Of a stretch of DNA of 64,000 nucleotides, positions 27,087-40,360 are shown piece after piece. The notes under the pieces were generated by a model. The model did not search any database. It was not told the origin of the DNA and was given only the letters and a program-made list of their open reading frames with translations. The stretch covers positions 6,138,001 through 6,202,000 of the forward strand of contig OY783212.1 of NCBI GenBank assembly GCA_963678705.1, in the 5' to 3' direction. The DNA is from Panorpa germanica. Its lineage: Eukaryota > Arthropoda > Insecta > Mecoptera > Panorpidae. Within the stretch, counting starts at the first letter, position 1. Each line of letters opens with the position of its first letter. Position numbers and translations under genes: made by a program.

Positions 27087-27115
27087 CTCTTCTTTTCTTT
27101 TTGTTACAGGTAAGT
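27087..27115 (+). promoter_or_regulatory. Recursive splice site (ratchet point) in intron 1
   Basis: A pyrimidine tract (CTCTTCTTTTCTTTTTGTTA) leads into CAG at 27107-27109, which is fused directly to GTAAGT at 27110-27115. This is the exact consensus of a zero-nucleotide recursive splice site, known from long introns of Drosophila neural genes. There the upstream exon is first spliced to this point, which regenerates a donor for the next step. It lies 18.0 kb from the intron's donor and 15.8 kb from its acceptor, close to the middle, which is where such sites are useful. The motif is seen directly; its use is inferred. Confidence 0.7.
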
Positions 27116-30100
27116 GCTGATCAACAATTATCAATTAAAATTGATAGCTTTGCTGAAACGGTAACTATCCCAAAGTATTCAGAAAGCAGACCAGGACAAA
27201 ATGATTTAGAGTTTGTCATAGATAGGCAGATACAAAACCATCATATAAAACAGTTTTGCCGCAAGAATTTGCTTAAGTATAGGGTTAAGGTTCTGCTGGT
27301 GTTACTATTTATTAATATAATAAATTTTATATTACCTCCAAAAAATAAACTAACAGATGCAATCAAAATTAATTGTAATTATCTGGTAAAGTAAATGTAT
27401 CATTTACATTGTGTCTCTATGTAGCAGATATGCTTATAGGTAAATATTAACCAAGTATGTTTAACGAGTAGTTTATTATCAAAGTTGCAGAGTTCCCAGT
27501 TAAGTTTATTGTACTCTTATTCGCAAATGTTAGCACGTGATCATATTTGGATAACATTGTCAAGCTCAAGCGCGCTTGAGTAATATAAGTGAGTGCTTTT
27601 TATTATTCAAAAGCTTTTAAGAAGTGGTGATAAATATTAAAGTATTTTTATTTAGTTATTTTCCCTTATTAAAGCATTTGTAAATTGTCATTTGAGGGTA
27701 AGTTAAAGCATCTAAACCCTAAGGGCTTCAGAGAACGAAAATACAAAACCAAGAAAATTGAACGCTTCTATAAAATCACTGTTACATGAAAAGTCTGTCC
27801 CTTGTGTGTAAACAGGCAAAAGAATCGCATGCACAGTGGTTTAGGGCTCAGTAGTCAGGGGTGGGCTTGAAACTTTACCCAAACTAACAATCCTGCATAA
27901 AAAGATTGACTTTCTGAAAAATTTCTGATTAGCAAAAATATAACTCCGTCTTTGACCAGCTTCCGTGAAAAAATAATACGAGATACGAAATAAGCAAACC
28001 ACTTTAAAAATTTGCTTATGTTATGTCGAATTAAAATAGGTATAACTAAAAATACTCCAAAAAAATACAGGCTATTTTTATCGTCGATAAGGAGATATTA
28101 CAGAAGGACAAAACGCGAAAAGAGGAGCGAAACTTTTTAATTTTCATTACGATCACCAATTTAAAAATATATTCAAAATCAGACCTACTCTGGTATTGAG
28201 CTATATATTGTGGATATAAATATTTAAAGTTTTTAAAAAAGTTATTTATTCTTACTTGGTCCCTGACCTCTTAAATTCTTTTAGCTTGACTGTACCCTAT
28301 TGCAGATTATACACGATACACTTACATTATTTCTACAATGGAGCTAAGGGTGTTCGACCCCTGTAGTGAATGAACTAGCTGCACAGGGTGCATGTGAATA
28401 GGTTTACTATATGTAGTTGTGTTTTTTAGTTATTCCTTAATACAGAGGTGGTAAATCATTGTTACACCTACAGTTTTAATTTTACAAATTTTAATTGCAA
28501 AACAGAGTATGCGTTTCTTGCATTGTTTAATTTTTATTTTGAATGCACTCGTACTTAGAGCGCATGCGGCGTGCTTCTTTAATTTATTTAATATTAATTA
28601 TTATATTTATTTGTAAGTGACTGAGCAGTCTCTATGACGAAACAAGAACTGGGGTCCTAAGAAGATTCGTTCAAACAGTAAATGAAAATAATACTTTTTT
28701 GATGAATATTCCTTAATTCTAAGGCTAAGGATTCTAATTTTATATTTAAATTTTAGCTTAATAAATACGAGTATAAAGAAAGAAAAATATTTATATTAAA
28801 TAAAGATAGTAATTATTGTTATATAAAGTGACGAAGTAAAATGACAAATGCTTTTATATATAGCCTCTGAAGTTGAATGGGATGAAGTGATAGGAATGAA
28901 GTTAGCCCTTGTGCATTTGGTTTACCCGCCCTATTTTTACATTTATGATACATGTGTAAACATGAGATTTATGATCCTCATGAGATTTTGCTACATATGG
29001 TGCAGTCTGCAGTCTGTAGTATCCAAACACCGTACTGTTAAATCAATAAAGTTTTTAGATTCCCTTTTGTATAGCTTCAATTTATTATTACTCTTAATTA
29101 ATCAAACAGGAAGTAAATTATAGAATCAGGTTGTAATAAATATTGATTTTATTTTTATTCTGTAACAATAGCCATTCATTTTTTAATATTTCTATTTTCG
29201 TTTTCGCAAATTTTCGTATTGATTATTGTATTAGGTACCAGCCCACGTTTGCATGCATTTTTTGTTATCTGACAATTCCATGGAAATTTGTTCCGTCGAT
29301 AAATTGTGATATCTGTTTAACCTATGATTGTTTGTCATCTTTAATATCTTTTATTGTTACTTATAATTATAATCCTTTTTGATATTAATATTTAACGACC
29401 TACAAAAAGTAAGCTTGACCATTCCCGCTGGGCTTAGTCTTTTGTGATTGTACAGATTTCTAGAGGTATACATTTTTATTGGAAAATGTTAATATAACCA
29501 AAAAAATAATCTGTTTTTCAGAATCTTTGTTGTCTAGATCGCTTTTAATTATCTGACTGATTATGACAATAATTTGAAAAACTAATATAATTTTTTTAAT
29601 CTATTATAAGCAATATTAATTGATACGGTCACCAGAACCAGATTAAAAATTAGAAGCACTTTGCTATTTTTTGATCCGAAATGATTTTTAGTCTACTTAG
29701 TGCATAATGGTATTAATCCGGCACTGATTATAGGCATATTAAATGTTTTTAAACAAGTTGTATACTAATAATTACAAAGGCCAACATACATTTTTGTGCT
29801 TCAGATTTGAATCTTTCAATCATGATATTTGGGACAATTAAAAGCCAATTTCTGTCAACTGCTGATTCTTAGCCGTGCTGCACCTAAAACTTAAAGAAGC
29901 AAGGATATTTAATATTTCCTTAAGTTGATCATATTTATCAAACTAGCCAAATCAATGAACCGGTATCTCTAAAACTAGAGCTGATACAAAAAAACGTCTG
30001 ATAACATCAGTTCTTATTTTTCCGTCACCAAAAAAGAAATTCCATTTTATTAGCCAGTGTATCAGCTGAATGTTTCTCTGGATTTTTAAATCTACTAATC

Positions 30101-30298
30101 TCCTAAGATTTATCATTTAAACGTTAAAATTTTAGACCTTCAACAACTGACAATTCTGCACCTTATATACTTTTTTAAAATCTTTTACATAGAGCTTTAG
30201 ATGGTATAACAAACATCGTACAAATTCCCTGAGTACTTCGCAGTTTCCATCTTTCACTGATTCGGATCACTGTTCTCAATCTCATGCTATCTCTCTCT

Positions 30299-30460
30299 AT
30301 CGTTTGTTATAACGACACGACGTAGCAACGGTATAGTCCGTACAGTCCGTAGCCGTTGCTCGTAGCCGTTACACCCCTCTTAAAAATATTGATCGTAGTG
30401 ACGTCATAACAGATCTGTTGTTGGTTCGTTCACTCACAGTGAGTGGGTGGGTCGGTGTTT
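30299..30460. promoter_or_regulatory. GC-richer island with CRE and palindrome
   Basis: The island stands out from AT-rich intron. It has a perfect cAMP-response element TGACGTCA at 30399-30406, a perfect palindrome CACTCACAGTGAGTG at 30431-30445, and short direct repeats (AGTCCGTA at 30335 and 30344; CGTAGCCGTT at 30349 and 30361). It could be an enhancer or an internal promoter. This is inference from motif content only. Confidence 0.3.
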
Positions 30461-31370
30461 GATACTGGTACGAATATAAAAGTTAGGTTTATATGTTGAG
30501 GGGTTAGGATCTAAATAAAGTAGGGGAATAATATTGAAGTTGGATTTATTATATTTTGTATTAAATATGACGGGATGGAATAAGTTGCAACATTTTATTT
30601 TGTTATGTATAATATTTTTAGACATGATATTACGACATGTATCACACAAGCAACGAGATATTATTTTTTAAGTGGCGGAAGATGAAAATGTTGAATGATC
30701 TTCTTTCTTTCATTCATTTCAAATTTTAATTGGATAGCTACAGTGACGGTATTGTTAGCTATGGTGTTGTTTTTGTTGAAGTAATAACTACTTCCGAGAG
30801 TGTGCTAGTTAGGTGTACAAAAATAAGACCTGCGGAATATGTATTGTGCAGTAGAAACAGTGTGACTTTTTTGCGTGAATTAATCCTCTTAGCAAACAGT
30901 AACGTTTCGCTTTAACCATGGGCGTTTACATAAAATTTGATTGGGCTTTAGATTATATAAATTTGTCTGTTAAACAGTTATTCTATTGTCATTGACATTC
31001 TATCCAGTGTAAATATGTTACAGATTCCATAAATTATTTTTCACTTACCTGAAGACGTCTATAGCTGGAAACCTATATATATGTTATTACAGCAAACTCT
31101 CTTTAATCTGGTATTCTATGGTTCGGTACATTATATTGTTCGTCACCTTTGAACCATTTTTTTGAACTTTTTATACAATTTTTCATGCAATAGGGCAGAT
31201 ATAGAGTGAAATAAACTCGACAAAAGTGTGACATTTAATAAAATAAATATTCAAGGCTTGAATTATATTTTGTACTCAATTTTATTTATATTCCGCACTT
31301 GTTAGTTCATAATATGTGTAAGCCCAGGTTCAGAATATGTGTAAACAATTCAATACAGATACAGGTTGAA

Positions 31371-31510
31371 TTATTGTCTTGCAGTTTCGCCATTTACTAG
31401 ATTGCTACAAGTTAATTACAAGGTTAATTTCTTAATTGCGTTATAGAAATTGTCTTGTAGTACAAGATTCACATCTGCAAGACTGCTAGAGACATATTGT
31501 GTTATATTTT
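31371..31510 (+). repeat. Dispersed repeat family (ATTGTCTTGCAGT), copy 1
   Basis: Two tandem diverged units each contain ATTGTCTTG followed by a CACA-type stretch and a CTAGA or GCTAGA. Related copies lie at 37283-37315 and 37535-37606 (the second inverted), 42512-42640 and 55680-55835. Confidence 0.5.
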
Positions 31511-32099
31511 TTACCTGGGGAGTTATTTATCTTTGGTAGTTCCGCTAAAAGTATATTCACGTTCGATATTTCGATGAATCCGTACAATTCATTAGAGAGA
31601 CATCTCCGAAATATTGTTTGGTTACATTTATGAATTATCTGAGTATTAAAACAGATCGAGCATTCAATGCATGCAGAGTGAATTCAAATTTCGTTTTTTC
31701 AGAGATGTGTCACTAATACTTTTGATTTGATAAATCAGTATATATTTGACTTTCACAAGAGCTTATTATTTTTGTATGATTTATTATACTTTTTCTTTAT
31801 TAATAATTAAACAAATTATACTTGTATTAGTAAATATTTCAGACACAACTTTATACATATGTTGAAATAGCTAATAAATTATTTAATTAGAGTATACGCG
31901 TGATGGTACCTACTGATTTCACCCTTATGTAAACGACGGGGTCGTAGCGTGGGGCCTACGTGTTTTATAATTTATGTAAAACACATTTGTGTTTGTAAAT
32001 TATTGATTAAATGTGTTTAATATGAATAGGGGTTGCATTGGGGTCGGATTTTCAAATATACGAGTACAATAGCTTCGTTTATTCTGTATGTTCTCTTGT

Positions 32100-32270
32100 T
32101 TTATTGCGTGTGCAGTCGCGTTCGTGGGTCATCACAGTGTCCAGTACGGACGATCGGACGACGGACCTCGGACACGATACCAACCAGTAGAGCATATGTC
32201 AGCGTGGACAAGATAATTGTCTGAAACCTGAAAGGTGGGACAGGGTGGCCGGGGGTTGGTTTATTGATGT
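32100..32270. other. GC-richer island in intron 1
   Basis: Repeated CGGAC units and a CGATCG core lie around 32145-32175, followed by a G-rich run near 32240-32265. No protein or RNA gene is recognised. It could be a regulatory element or a transposon relic. Confidence 0.25.
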
Positions 32271-32555
32271 ACCACATGATACAAGGAGCAGTAAATCAAA
32301 GATAATGGAGAAAAAACACGATGTACTTGGGAAATGAGGTGCTTTAAATTGTTGGATTTATAGGCGGAAGTAAATAAATTGTTTAATTAATTTGAGGCGC
32401 ACAGAATGGTAGATATTAAGTATTTGGTAATATATCAAATAATAAATACGTTTGATGTGATTTGAAAGTTTGTTTTGTTGTAAAATAAATGTTATAGTGT
32501 AGGGGTCACTTCATTTAATTGATTAATTTAACACTCAAATAATTTTGATTTGACG

Positions 32556-32569
32556 TATATATATATATA
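32556..32569. repeat. (TA)n microsatellite
   Basis: Seven TA units in intron 1. Confidence 0.9.
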
Positions 32570-35500
32570 CAAAATCTCATATATAATTCCTTCTAACATA
32601 AATTTTCTTGACATTCTCTATTGATGACATTTTTTTATTCAATGTGAAGTGTAAATTGTCATTTTGTTTCTTATTATTGTCTTGAAAATATTTCATAAAG
32701 TAAAAGCAAGACCTAGTTACTTTCATTTAATTATTGTATTCTTTGATTATGGATATGTCATTGGACATATACCGTACAAGCCTATTCTTTCTTAATATTA
32801 CTGAATTTCTTTATAGGCAGATTGTATTATCTCAATATTTAACAAAAAAAAAAAATTGTTTTGCATTTCATCTTTATTTTAATCTCCTTTACTTTTCGTA
32901 TTATAAGAATTATTATAATTGAAACTAAACCTAATTTACATAATATATTTCACCTATAAATTAATTCCTCATTCCTTTCTTTCACTGCCTTACGCTGTTA
33001 TTCATCCTTCTCTGTCTTCCTTTTTCTACGGCTTCTCATTAATCAGAAATTCATTCAGAAATTTTCTCCGCTTCCTGCTTTATAGTAACAATTCTTTGAC
33101 GCCTGGTAGACCTACTCTTCATGCGCTTCAGTTTTTCCTTCTCCTCCTCACATATCCTGTATACTCTCTTCGCCTCGTTCCGCTAATAACTACTAATAAT
33201 TCGTTCGTCAACTTAACCTCGCGATCATGTAAATTAATATAATCTTCTAACTAATCGATCTATGGATTTATCATAGATACCCATTGTATACCACATAGGA
33301 TAACGCAACTTTCTCTACCCTTATCTCTGACTGTACACTTTGTCTTCCTGAGACTAATTTTAGTACAAAATTACACAGAACCAAAATCTTAGATACGAGA
33401 GTGACTGAAAACAACGACTATACTGGTTTAAGTTTAAGTTTAAGCTAAGCACCGAAACAATGAAATATAATAAAAAATTGTGAAATATTTTTTTGTATAA
33501 ATTAAGACTTTTAAACTTATCTTTCTAATTTTACTTTAGCAAGTTTGGTTTACGGAGATGCCACTGAAAGTTGTACTCGATTTCAAAGTTCAACAAAACT
33601 TTATGAGTGTTATAGCATAGCATGCCCATAAATAATAATACGTAGTTTTACATCAGTGTTACACTGAAAATAAAGCAGCAATAAAAACCGTTTTAAAGTT
33701 TTTCGTAATTAACAGCCGGTTTATAGGCAGCCAGTATTTTAGGTATAAATCGCGTGCTCTAATGGAATGAAGTATGTTGATGCGAGGGCAATGAATTATT
33801 TCATAAAACTAACCAACTATTAATTGTGAAGCACGACAGCTACCCGTACTATATACGTACCGTACCGAGGAAGGAAATGAATGAAAGTGTTTCATGTGTT
33901 TACAGGCTTAATAGACATTTCCGTGAAGCACGGAGTTAGAGTCATTGACTCATTAAAATAAACATGGATTCGCAGATCGCGTTGAGTTATTGTTGGAATG
34001 GAATTATTAATCCATGTGACGTTTAACACCCAAATTAAATATACCATAGGTGTATTTACATTTTATTTTATTTCATTGCCATACGAATGATATCAGACAC
34101 GCTCGTGAATGCATTGATCTATGTTTTTATTTTGCTATTAAAAACAACTTCCTAATTTTAGTACCAATTTAAAATTATCAAAGATTGTAATGTATACATA
34201 CATGTCTACTACGATGAACACCTATTTAATATTTGTTATATACACTTGCCATTTTTTTACTTAAAATTTCGCTCTTAAATGGTATTAAATGAATATTATT
34301 AGAGTCTTAAGTATTTACAATAATATTTGTTTCATCCTACATAAAATCGCTTCAAATTGCAAGTCATAATACATCTCTTTGCGAATGAACTTAACTTTTT
34401 AAATGACAAATTAACGATTTCTTTAACACCGGATTTATCAAATTGCCATGCATCATGCAAAGGCTCGTGTGGTAATACTATTTGTTAAAACAAAATAAGT
34501 GTTAAAAATGAACTATTAAAATTAATATTATTTTTAAATATATTGTACTGATATTTTGCATGCTAACTATTTTAATTATAAACAACACAACATTATTAAT
34601 ATTTGTTTAATGCCTAAATGAATAAGTATTCCTATTTGTGGCACTGGTTAATGACTCGCAAGGATTTGTTCCTGATAGTTTACCAATATCAAATATCCAC
34701 ACTTTGGCGCTAGTTTATTTCACAAAGCATGGTCTGTTGGTTAGGTTTTTATCATCACTGTTGAATACACCTCAGTGGCATTAGAACCACTTATACGCTT
34801 ATCAGAAATTAAACTAGTTATTAAAAATGTTGTAAAATTATAAACATAAATATAAAAGGGAAAACAACGTCTTCGTTCACTAATAACTCAAATCTGCAAC
34901 AAAAGACTACTTAATTTTTAATTGGTAAACTATGTCTTCAATCTTATACATTTAATATATTTCTAATGAGTTGTACACATCAACAGACTTAGAAAATTGA
35001 ATAAGAATGCAAGCATAATTCAAAATAGAAATGATAAATTAAGTTGTCAGGTTTATTTATACGTTGCACTTTTTATATATATGTCAGGTTGGTATACTCG
35101 TACATACATTCATATTTACAAATCCTTAATACTTAAAATACCCCTTCGGTAATACAATCCTGTATTCTACGGTTTCTAAACCTGAACTAATTCAAAAGGA
35201 AACTTTATTTAAAACCAATATAATCTGACATATGTTTCCTAGGGTGAAGTTTGAACGTAGGAATAATGATCCCTTTTGAATAGATGAAGTCTGCTCCGAT
35301 TGTAGTGTTATATACATGCTCGGTAGCAAATAATTGCCACTCGAATATACTCCTACCTCCTACGTCATTCTTTTCAACCCTTAACCTTATCTTAACCTCT
35401 AGGAAACCTCACGTATGTGTAGACGTCTGGAAGCAATTATAGCTCCATACTGGTATTGTTCTACACGTTGTTCATGCAAGCATATGTGCTTAGTGCTCAC

Positions 35501-36559
35501 TGCACATGGACAATAACCTTAGAGCAAATATTCTCAAAGTTAGAGCCGTTTTTTAAATTTTCAGTTAAATTCTGTATTTTTATAACTAGAGTTCAATCAA
35601 AAAATGGGGTATTCTATTCTTGTTTTGTCAAAAACCGACCGCAGTTAATGTAACTAAAGTATTTTGCTTGGTTAACCTACAATTATGTCCGACTGAAATA
35701 AAAATGTATCATGTATCTGCTCTTCTTTTTGATCTACCGGTACACAGGACGTTTTTTTTATCAATAAATCACAATAACATTATCAAGACAGCAGTTATTT
35801 TGCAATAGTAGACAAAAATAACTTAATAATTTAAGAAAGTGAAAAACGAATGCCACATTTTTTCTTAAAACATCTTTCCTGATTAATAGATAAACTACGA
35901 GTGTTTTATTACTTACATGAGAAATGGAAGCTAATTTCCTTGGCTTCATCATGTACTCCGATTTATCACTTTGAAATAAACAGAAAATGATTTTTTACGT
36001 TTTTAATATCATTGCGCACCGATTTTTTCCAGAAATGTTGTGTCCTATAATCGTATTTGAAAAAAGTCAATCGATGTAGAAAGAACGAGGTCATTTATTC
36101 ACAGATTTTTAGTGGAATCATATTTTTTTCGACATTAGGTTTTGATCAACTCTAGACTTGCTATTGCGTTTGGCAACTGTCATGTGCGCTGGCAGGATTA
36201 CTTTCAGGGATTTGCATCTGCATCAGGGGGGTGCGTGCTCTGTGTTCATAGAAAAAGGTAGAGGTACCACATAATTCATTGACATCTTGAATAAACTGTA
36301 TCCCGCCGCTAATGCCAACTATTATCTTTTGGAAGGACAATCCTTCCTTCGAACGGGAAACGTTTTATCCTTCTTTCGTACTTTTATGCCTATATACAAA
36401 TGACAAGCGAATAACAAACCTTCAAATTGTCTCACGTGATAATTCCTTCCTGGATTAAATGGCGAATACGTATACCGTATATTCCCGTGTTCCCAATTGT
36501 TGCAATTTCTTAAATTGGCAACAAATTATTATATAAAACTAAATGACAGATATAGTCAA

Positions 36560-36840
36560 CAATTTCGCGTTAGTCATTTGGTCCAGGCCATAACGTTGCG
36601 TCGTTTAACATGCTCAGATCGTTCCATACATGACGCAGTAATGACGCTTTCGTTTTCCCTGTGTGTACGGGATATGAGTTCACGCTTTGCAAATGACGAA
36701 GCCTGGCAGAGGGCTTTTGATTTCCTAGTACAAAGACTTTGTGAAGTAGAGCATTTACTCCGTCATGTGGGGGGTAACTAGATCGCAGCATGCATCACCA
36801 CCACCTGCAACTCGCGTGCGTTTGCTGTAATTATGTTTGT
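36560..36840. other. GC-rich, CpG-containing island with open frames on both strands
   Basis: The block is much richer in G and C than the intron around it and contains many CpG steps. A + strand frame open to a TAG at 36779-36781 reads through a helix-like stretch (about residues 65-90 of the frame, with Asp-Glu-Ala-Trp and regularly spaced leucines). A minus-strand frame of 73 codons overlaps it. Neither resembles a protein I know. It may be a gene fragment, a transposon piece or a regulatory island. Confidence 0.3.
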
Positions 36841-37534
36841 TTCTTTTTTAGTAAGGGTGAATAACTGTTAGTGGCTTTCATTAAGTTTTTAATTAGCGCT
36901 GAAGCTGTTTCATTTCATTTTAATTACGAATTGTTCTAGTGCGTCGTTCATTTTACCCCTTCTTAAATGTGTCCATGTTGGTTGGATATAGTTTGTTTCA
37001 AAAGGTGGTGAACTAAATTAAAGTGCGTTTTTATAGTGCAATGTTCTGAGCAAACAATAGCACCTCGTGAAGTTGATGCAGGGTGGAGCAAACAATAGAC
37101 TGCGATTACCGACTGAGTGCTCTTTTTGTTGGCTAAATTATATTATATGAAGGTTGGGTAATAATATTGGACAGGTTTACGGAAAATAAAAACCAACAAC
37201 TAAAAAAGTCACTCGATTCATACATAGATCCCCTTTCGCTTTTATGTATTTGAAGCTTGTCACGAGCTAATGCCGAACTTCAGTTTCTACTTCTCATATA
37301 GAAATTGTCTTGTTTCATTGCCTTTCATTTTCTATCTGGATAGACTAGAATAACTATAGAAATATTGCGTTGGAAAGCTTGACGTATGCGATACAATGGT
37401 GTAGTTGCTTTATTTGTTTCTTAATTTGTTTTTGCTGCATCAGATCTAACTTTATTATTTTGGAGTATAATGTGTTTTCTGTTGACCAGAGCCGGCAAAT
37501 AGTTTATTAACAAGACACCCCAGATTGAAAATGT

Positions 37535-37606
37535 AAAGCAATGTAACACTGTAATTAGTTTGTAGTAAGCTAGTAAGTTTGAAATTGCATTGCAAGACAA
37601 TTTTCA
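37535..37606 (-). repeat. Dispersed repeat family (ATTGTCTTGCAGT), copy 2, inverted
   Basis: Its reverse complement matches 55741-55835 closely from TTGTCTTGCA through CTAGCTTACTACAA to the GTTACATTG end. Confidence 0.55.
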
Positions 37607-40094
37607 AACTGGGATAACTTCAAATGAATTATATCAAATTAAATTGAAACGCAATTTTCCGGTCAGCTTCGTTAAGTAAAAGTACGGCACTGTATAAATT
37701 AATAAACAGCAATGATATATTATGTTTTTTTTGTACATCGAGGGTCATTATGCCTTTTAATAGAATTACATGATTTTTTACACATTCATTTGGTTGCATT
37801 CTCGAATATTCTGAACGTTACGAATAAATATAAATAAATTGGAATGACATCTGTAGTTCTATTTAAAGATTACGTATTTGCTGATAACAACAAAATCGAA
37901 TCCTTGTAATGCAAAAATGAGACGACATTAACCAGAGATAGACATTCATACGGGGAATGTTAGCTTTATTTTAAGAATAAATGACTGGGCATCTAGTGAT
38001 TAGGTATGAGCTATTTTACAACACACACATAAGTATAGTTTAAAATAGGTTAACTAACGCAAAATATAAGTAAGATATGTTATTTGTTTAAGTTGCAGTT
38101 ATGTTCGATTCGAAATAAAATCAGAGCCGGGAAACTAAAGCATCGAAAAAGTTTTATAATAAACCACAGCTAAATAATTATTGAAAAATTAGCACTAAGT
38201 GATTTAGTTTAATGGATATCGAAAAGATAAAGTTAGAACTTTTTTATTGTACTTTTTCATGTGGAAAGTTTAAACTTTGGTTAAAAATAAAATAAATGTT
38301 ATACGGCAGAATATATTTAATTTCAGAATTAATAAATATCCTGGAACATGAAGTATTTAAACTTTACAGCCATTCTGTACAGAGCAATGTGCGCAATAAA
38401 TTGATAAATAGATGGGGTCAATTAATGAATGAAATAGATTTTTTGGCACAGCTGTAGAGAGAAAAATATTTTTATGTTACTATTCTTGACGCCTACGCTT
38501 TTAAACAATAACATATAACCAGGAAGTTATTTTTTAAAGGATTATTAATTGTTCGAACTAAATACGAATTGTAATATTTTAGTAATAACCTAACGTAAAA
38601 TGTAGATATCCTGAAATATACTCCCTTTACACGCGCATTTTTTCACGCTTTCGAACAGGCGCCTGTTGACTTTGTAAAATGGCAGCTATACTTGAATAGA
38701 TTCTGCGATATTTTTTGACTGCTACTTTTACCAGAGATATGCATATTTCACTATAAATTGATTTTATATATTTATATTTAAGACAATTTGTGCACAAAAA
38801 TAATAATATTTGTGATATTAAATGTACACATAAACTTATTTAATAATTAGTAAGTAATTGCAAGTAAATTTTCATTCTCTTCTAAAAAAGTTGCATTTCT
38901 AAACGACCTAACAATTTAATCACAACTTTTGTCCAAATGATTTCCAACGACATGCGCCGGTGTACGTTTAAATCCAGTATAATGTTCTGAGCATGAAAGT
39001 AGAGTTCTGTTATGAACAATTACATCACTTTAGCGAGTGGAGCAGGTCTTTCTAGTGCTCAGAGTTTTGGAATCCACATTTAGTGTAGGAACTGAGATTG
39101 CATAAAAATGAATATGAGGTTTATTTAATAGAATTTGCATTCAGGACGTAAAATAGTTATCTAAGAAAAAAGGAAAAATTCAAACAATTTTCTCATGAAA
39201 TCAATTGCTTATCAGAAAGAGTTTATTGAAAGGCCATGCATCAGGACCCTTATTAATGATGTTACGTCATTGATCATGAATCAAGTTGAATAGCAAATTT
39301 TCGAGATGACAATTTTATAAGAACGCTTGTTTGCGCAGGTCTGTTAATGTATTGTAAAGCAGAAAAATGAACGTGTAAATGCGCACTAATTTTATGTAGT
39401 TTTATTTGTCTTTTATTAGAATAACTCTTCAAGTGAGTCAAAGCTTTGGCGCTATCTAAACAATTAACAGTTTAATAGTAATTTGAAACATACCAGACAA
39501 TTTAATTAAAACATGTTCAATTTAAACTCCGTTTAATACACTCGTACAAGAACATCACAGAATGATGTTGCGATGTTGATTGTTTTTATTAATTGAATAA
39601 TTAAAGTTATAGCAGTTACAAGTCGCGTAAATATTTACAAGGCGTCGCGCGTTTTGTCGTGCATGTACCAGGAGGCCCTCCTCATACTTAAGAGCACGAA
39701 GCACTTCATTAATTTCGTGTTAACATTTTATAGTTTGTTTAATATTTCTTTCGTGTAACATGTAGTAAATGAAAAACTTTATCATAGTAACAGGTTATGG
39801 TGCCTTTAGGAATGTCGTGAATAATAATAACACCTTAATACATTCTGTAATTGGATGCTTTACTAAAATGTTTATAAATAGCAGCGCGTTTGAAAATATT
39901 GGTTGTCAAAATTATCATCGCAAGTAAATGTCAAAAAACTAAATTTCCGATAAACCCATTTTATAAAAACTCATTTTTAAATTATTAGTGTCATCAAAAC
40001 AATCTGTTTTGTATTGTGACAATAATACAGCAAGTTTTTGGGTTAGTTGAATTACATATTAGAGGTTATCCGTTTATAATATCCCATGTAAACG

Positions 40095-40360
40095 GAGGAC
40101 ACAGGTGGGTTTTACAAAGTGTAACAAGATGTGACAAGATGGAGTGGAGTCATAAGCTTCATGATATCAAACCCAGTTTAAAAATTGACTTTAAAGAAAA
40201 GGAAACAAGACTAAAAAAGAAATAAAACTAAACGATATTTTTTTTCAAATCAGTAACGTCACAACAAGGAAGGGGTTCACAATGTGTGACAAGACGTGCC
40301 AAGGGGGAACGGGGGAATTAAAAACCATGAAATTTGTGTGACGTAATTTATGAATTTATA
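40095..40360. repeat. Dispersed repeat, two adjacent copies (ACAAGACGTG family)
   Basis: Segments 40095-40210 and 40255-40360 share GTGACAAGA, a G-rich run and an A-rich run, and both resemble 11270-11385. The second copy continues into GTGTGACGTAATTTATGAAT. The class is not recognised. Confidence 0.45.

Noticed and set aside
27101-27394. 97-codon open frame at the recursive splice site
   Set aside because: The frame begins inside the polypyrimidine tract and reads across the CAG|GTAAGT junction. It has no domain, and the splice-site reading explains the signal better.
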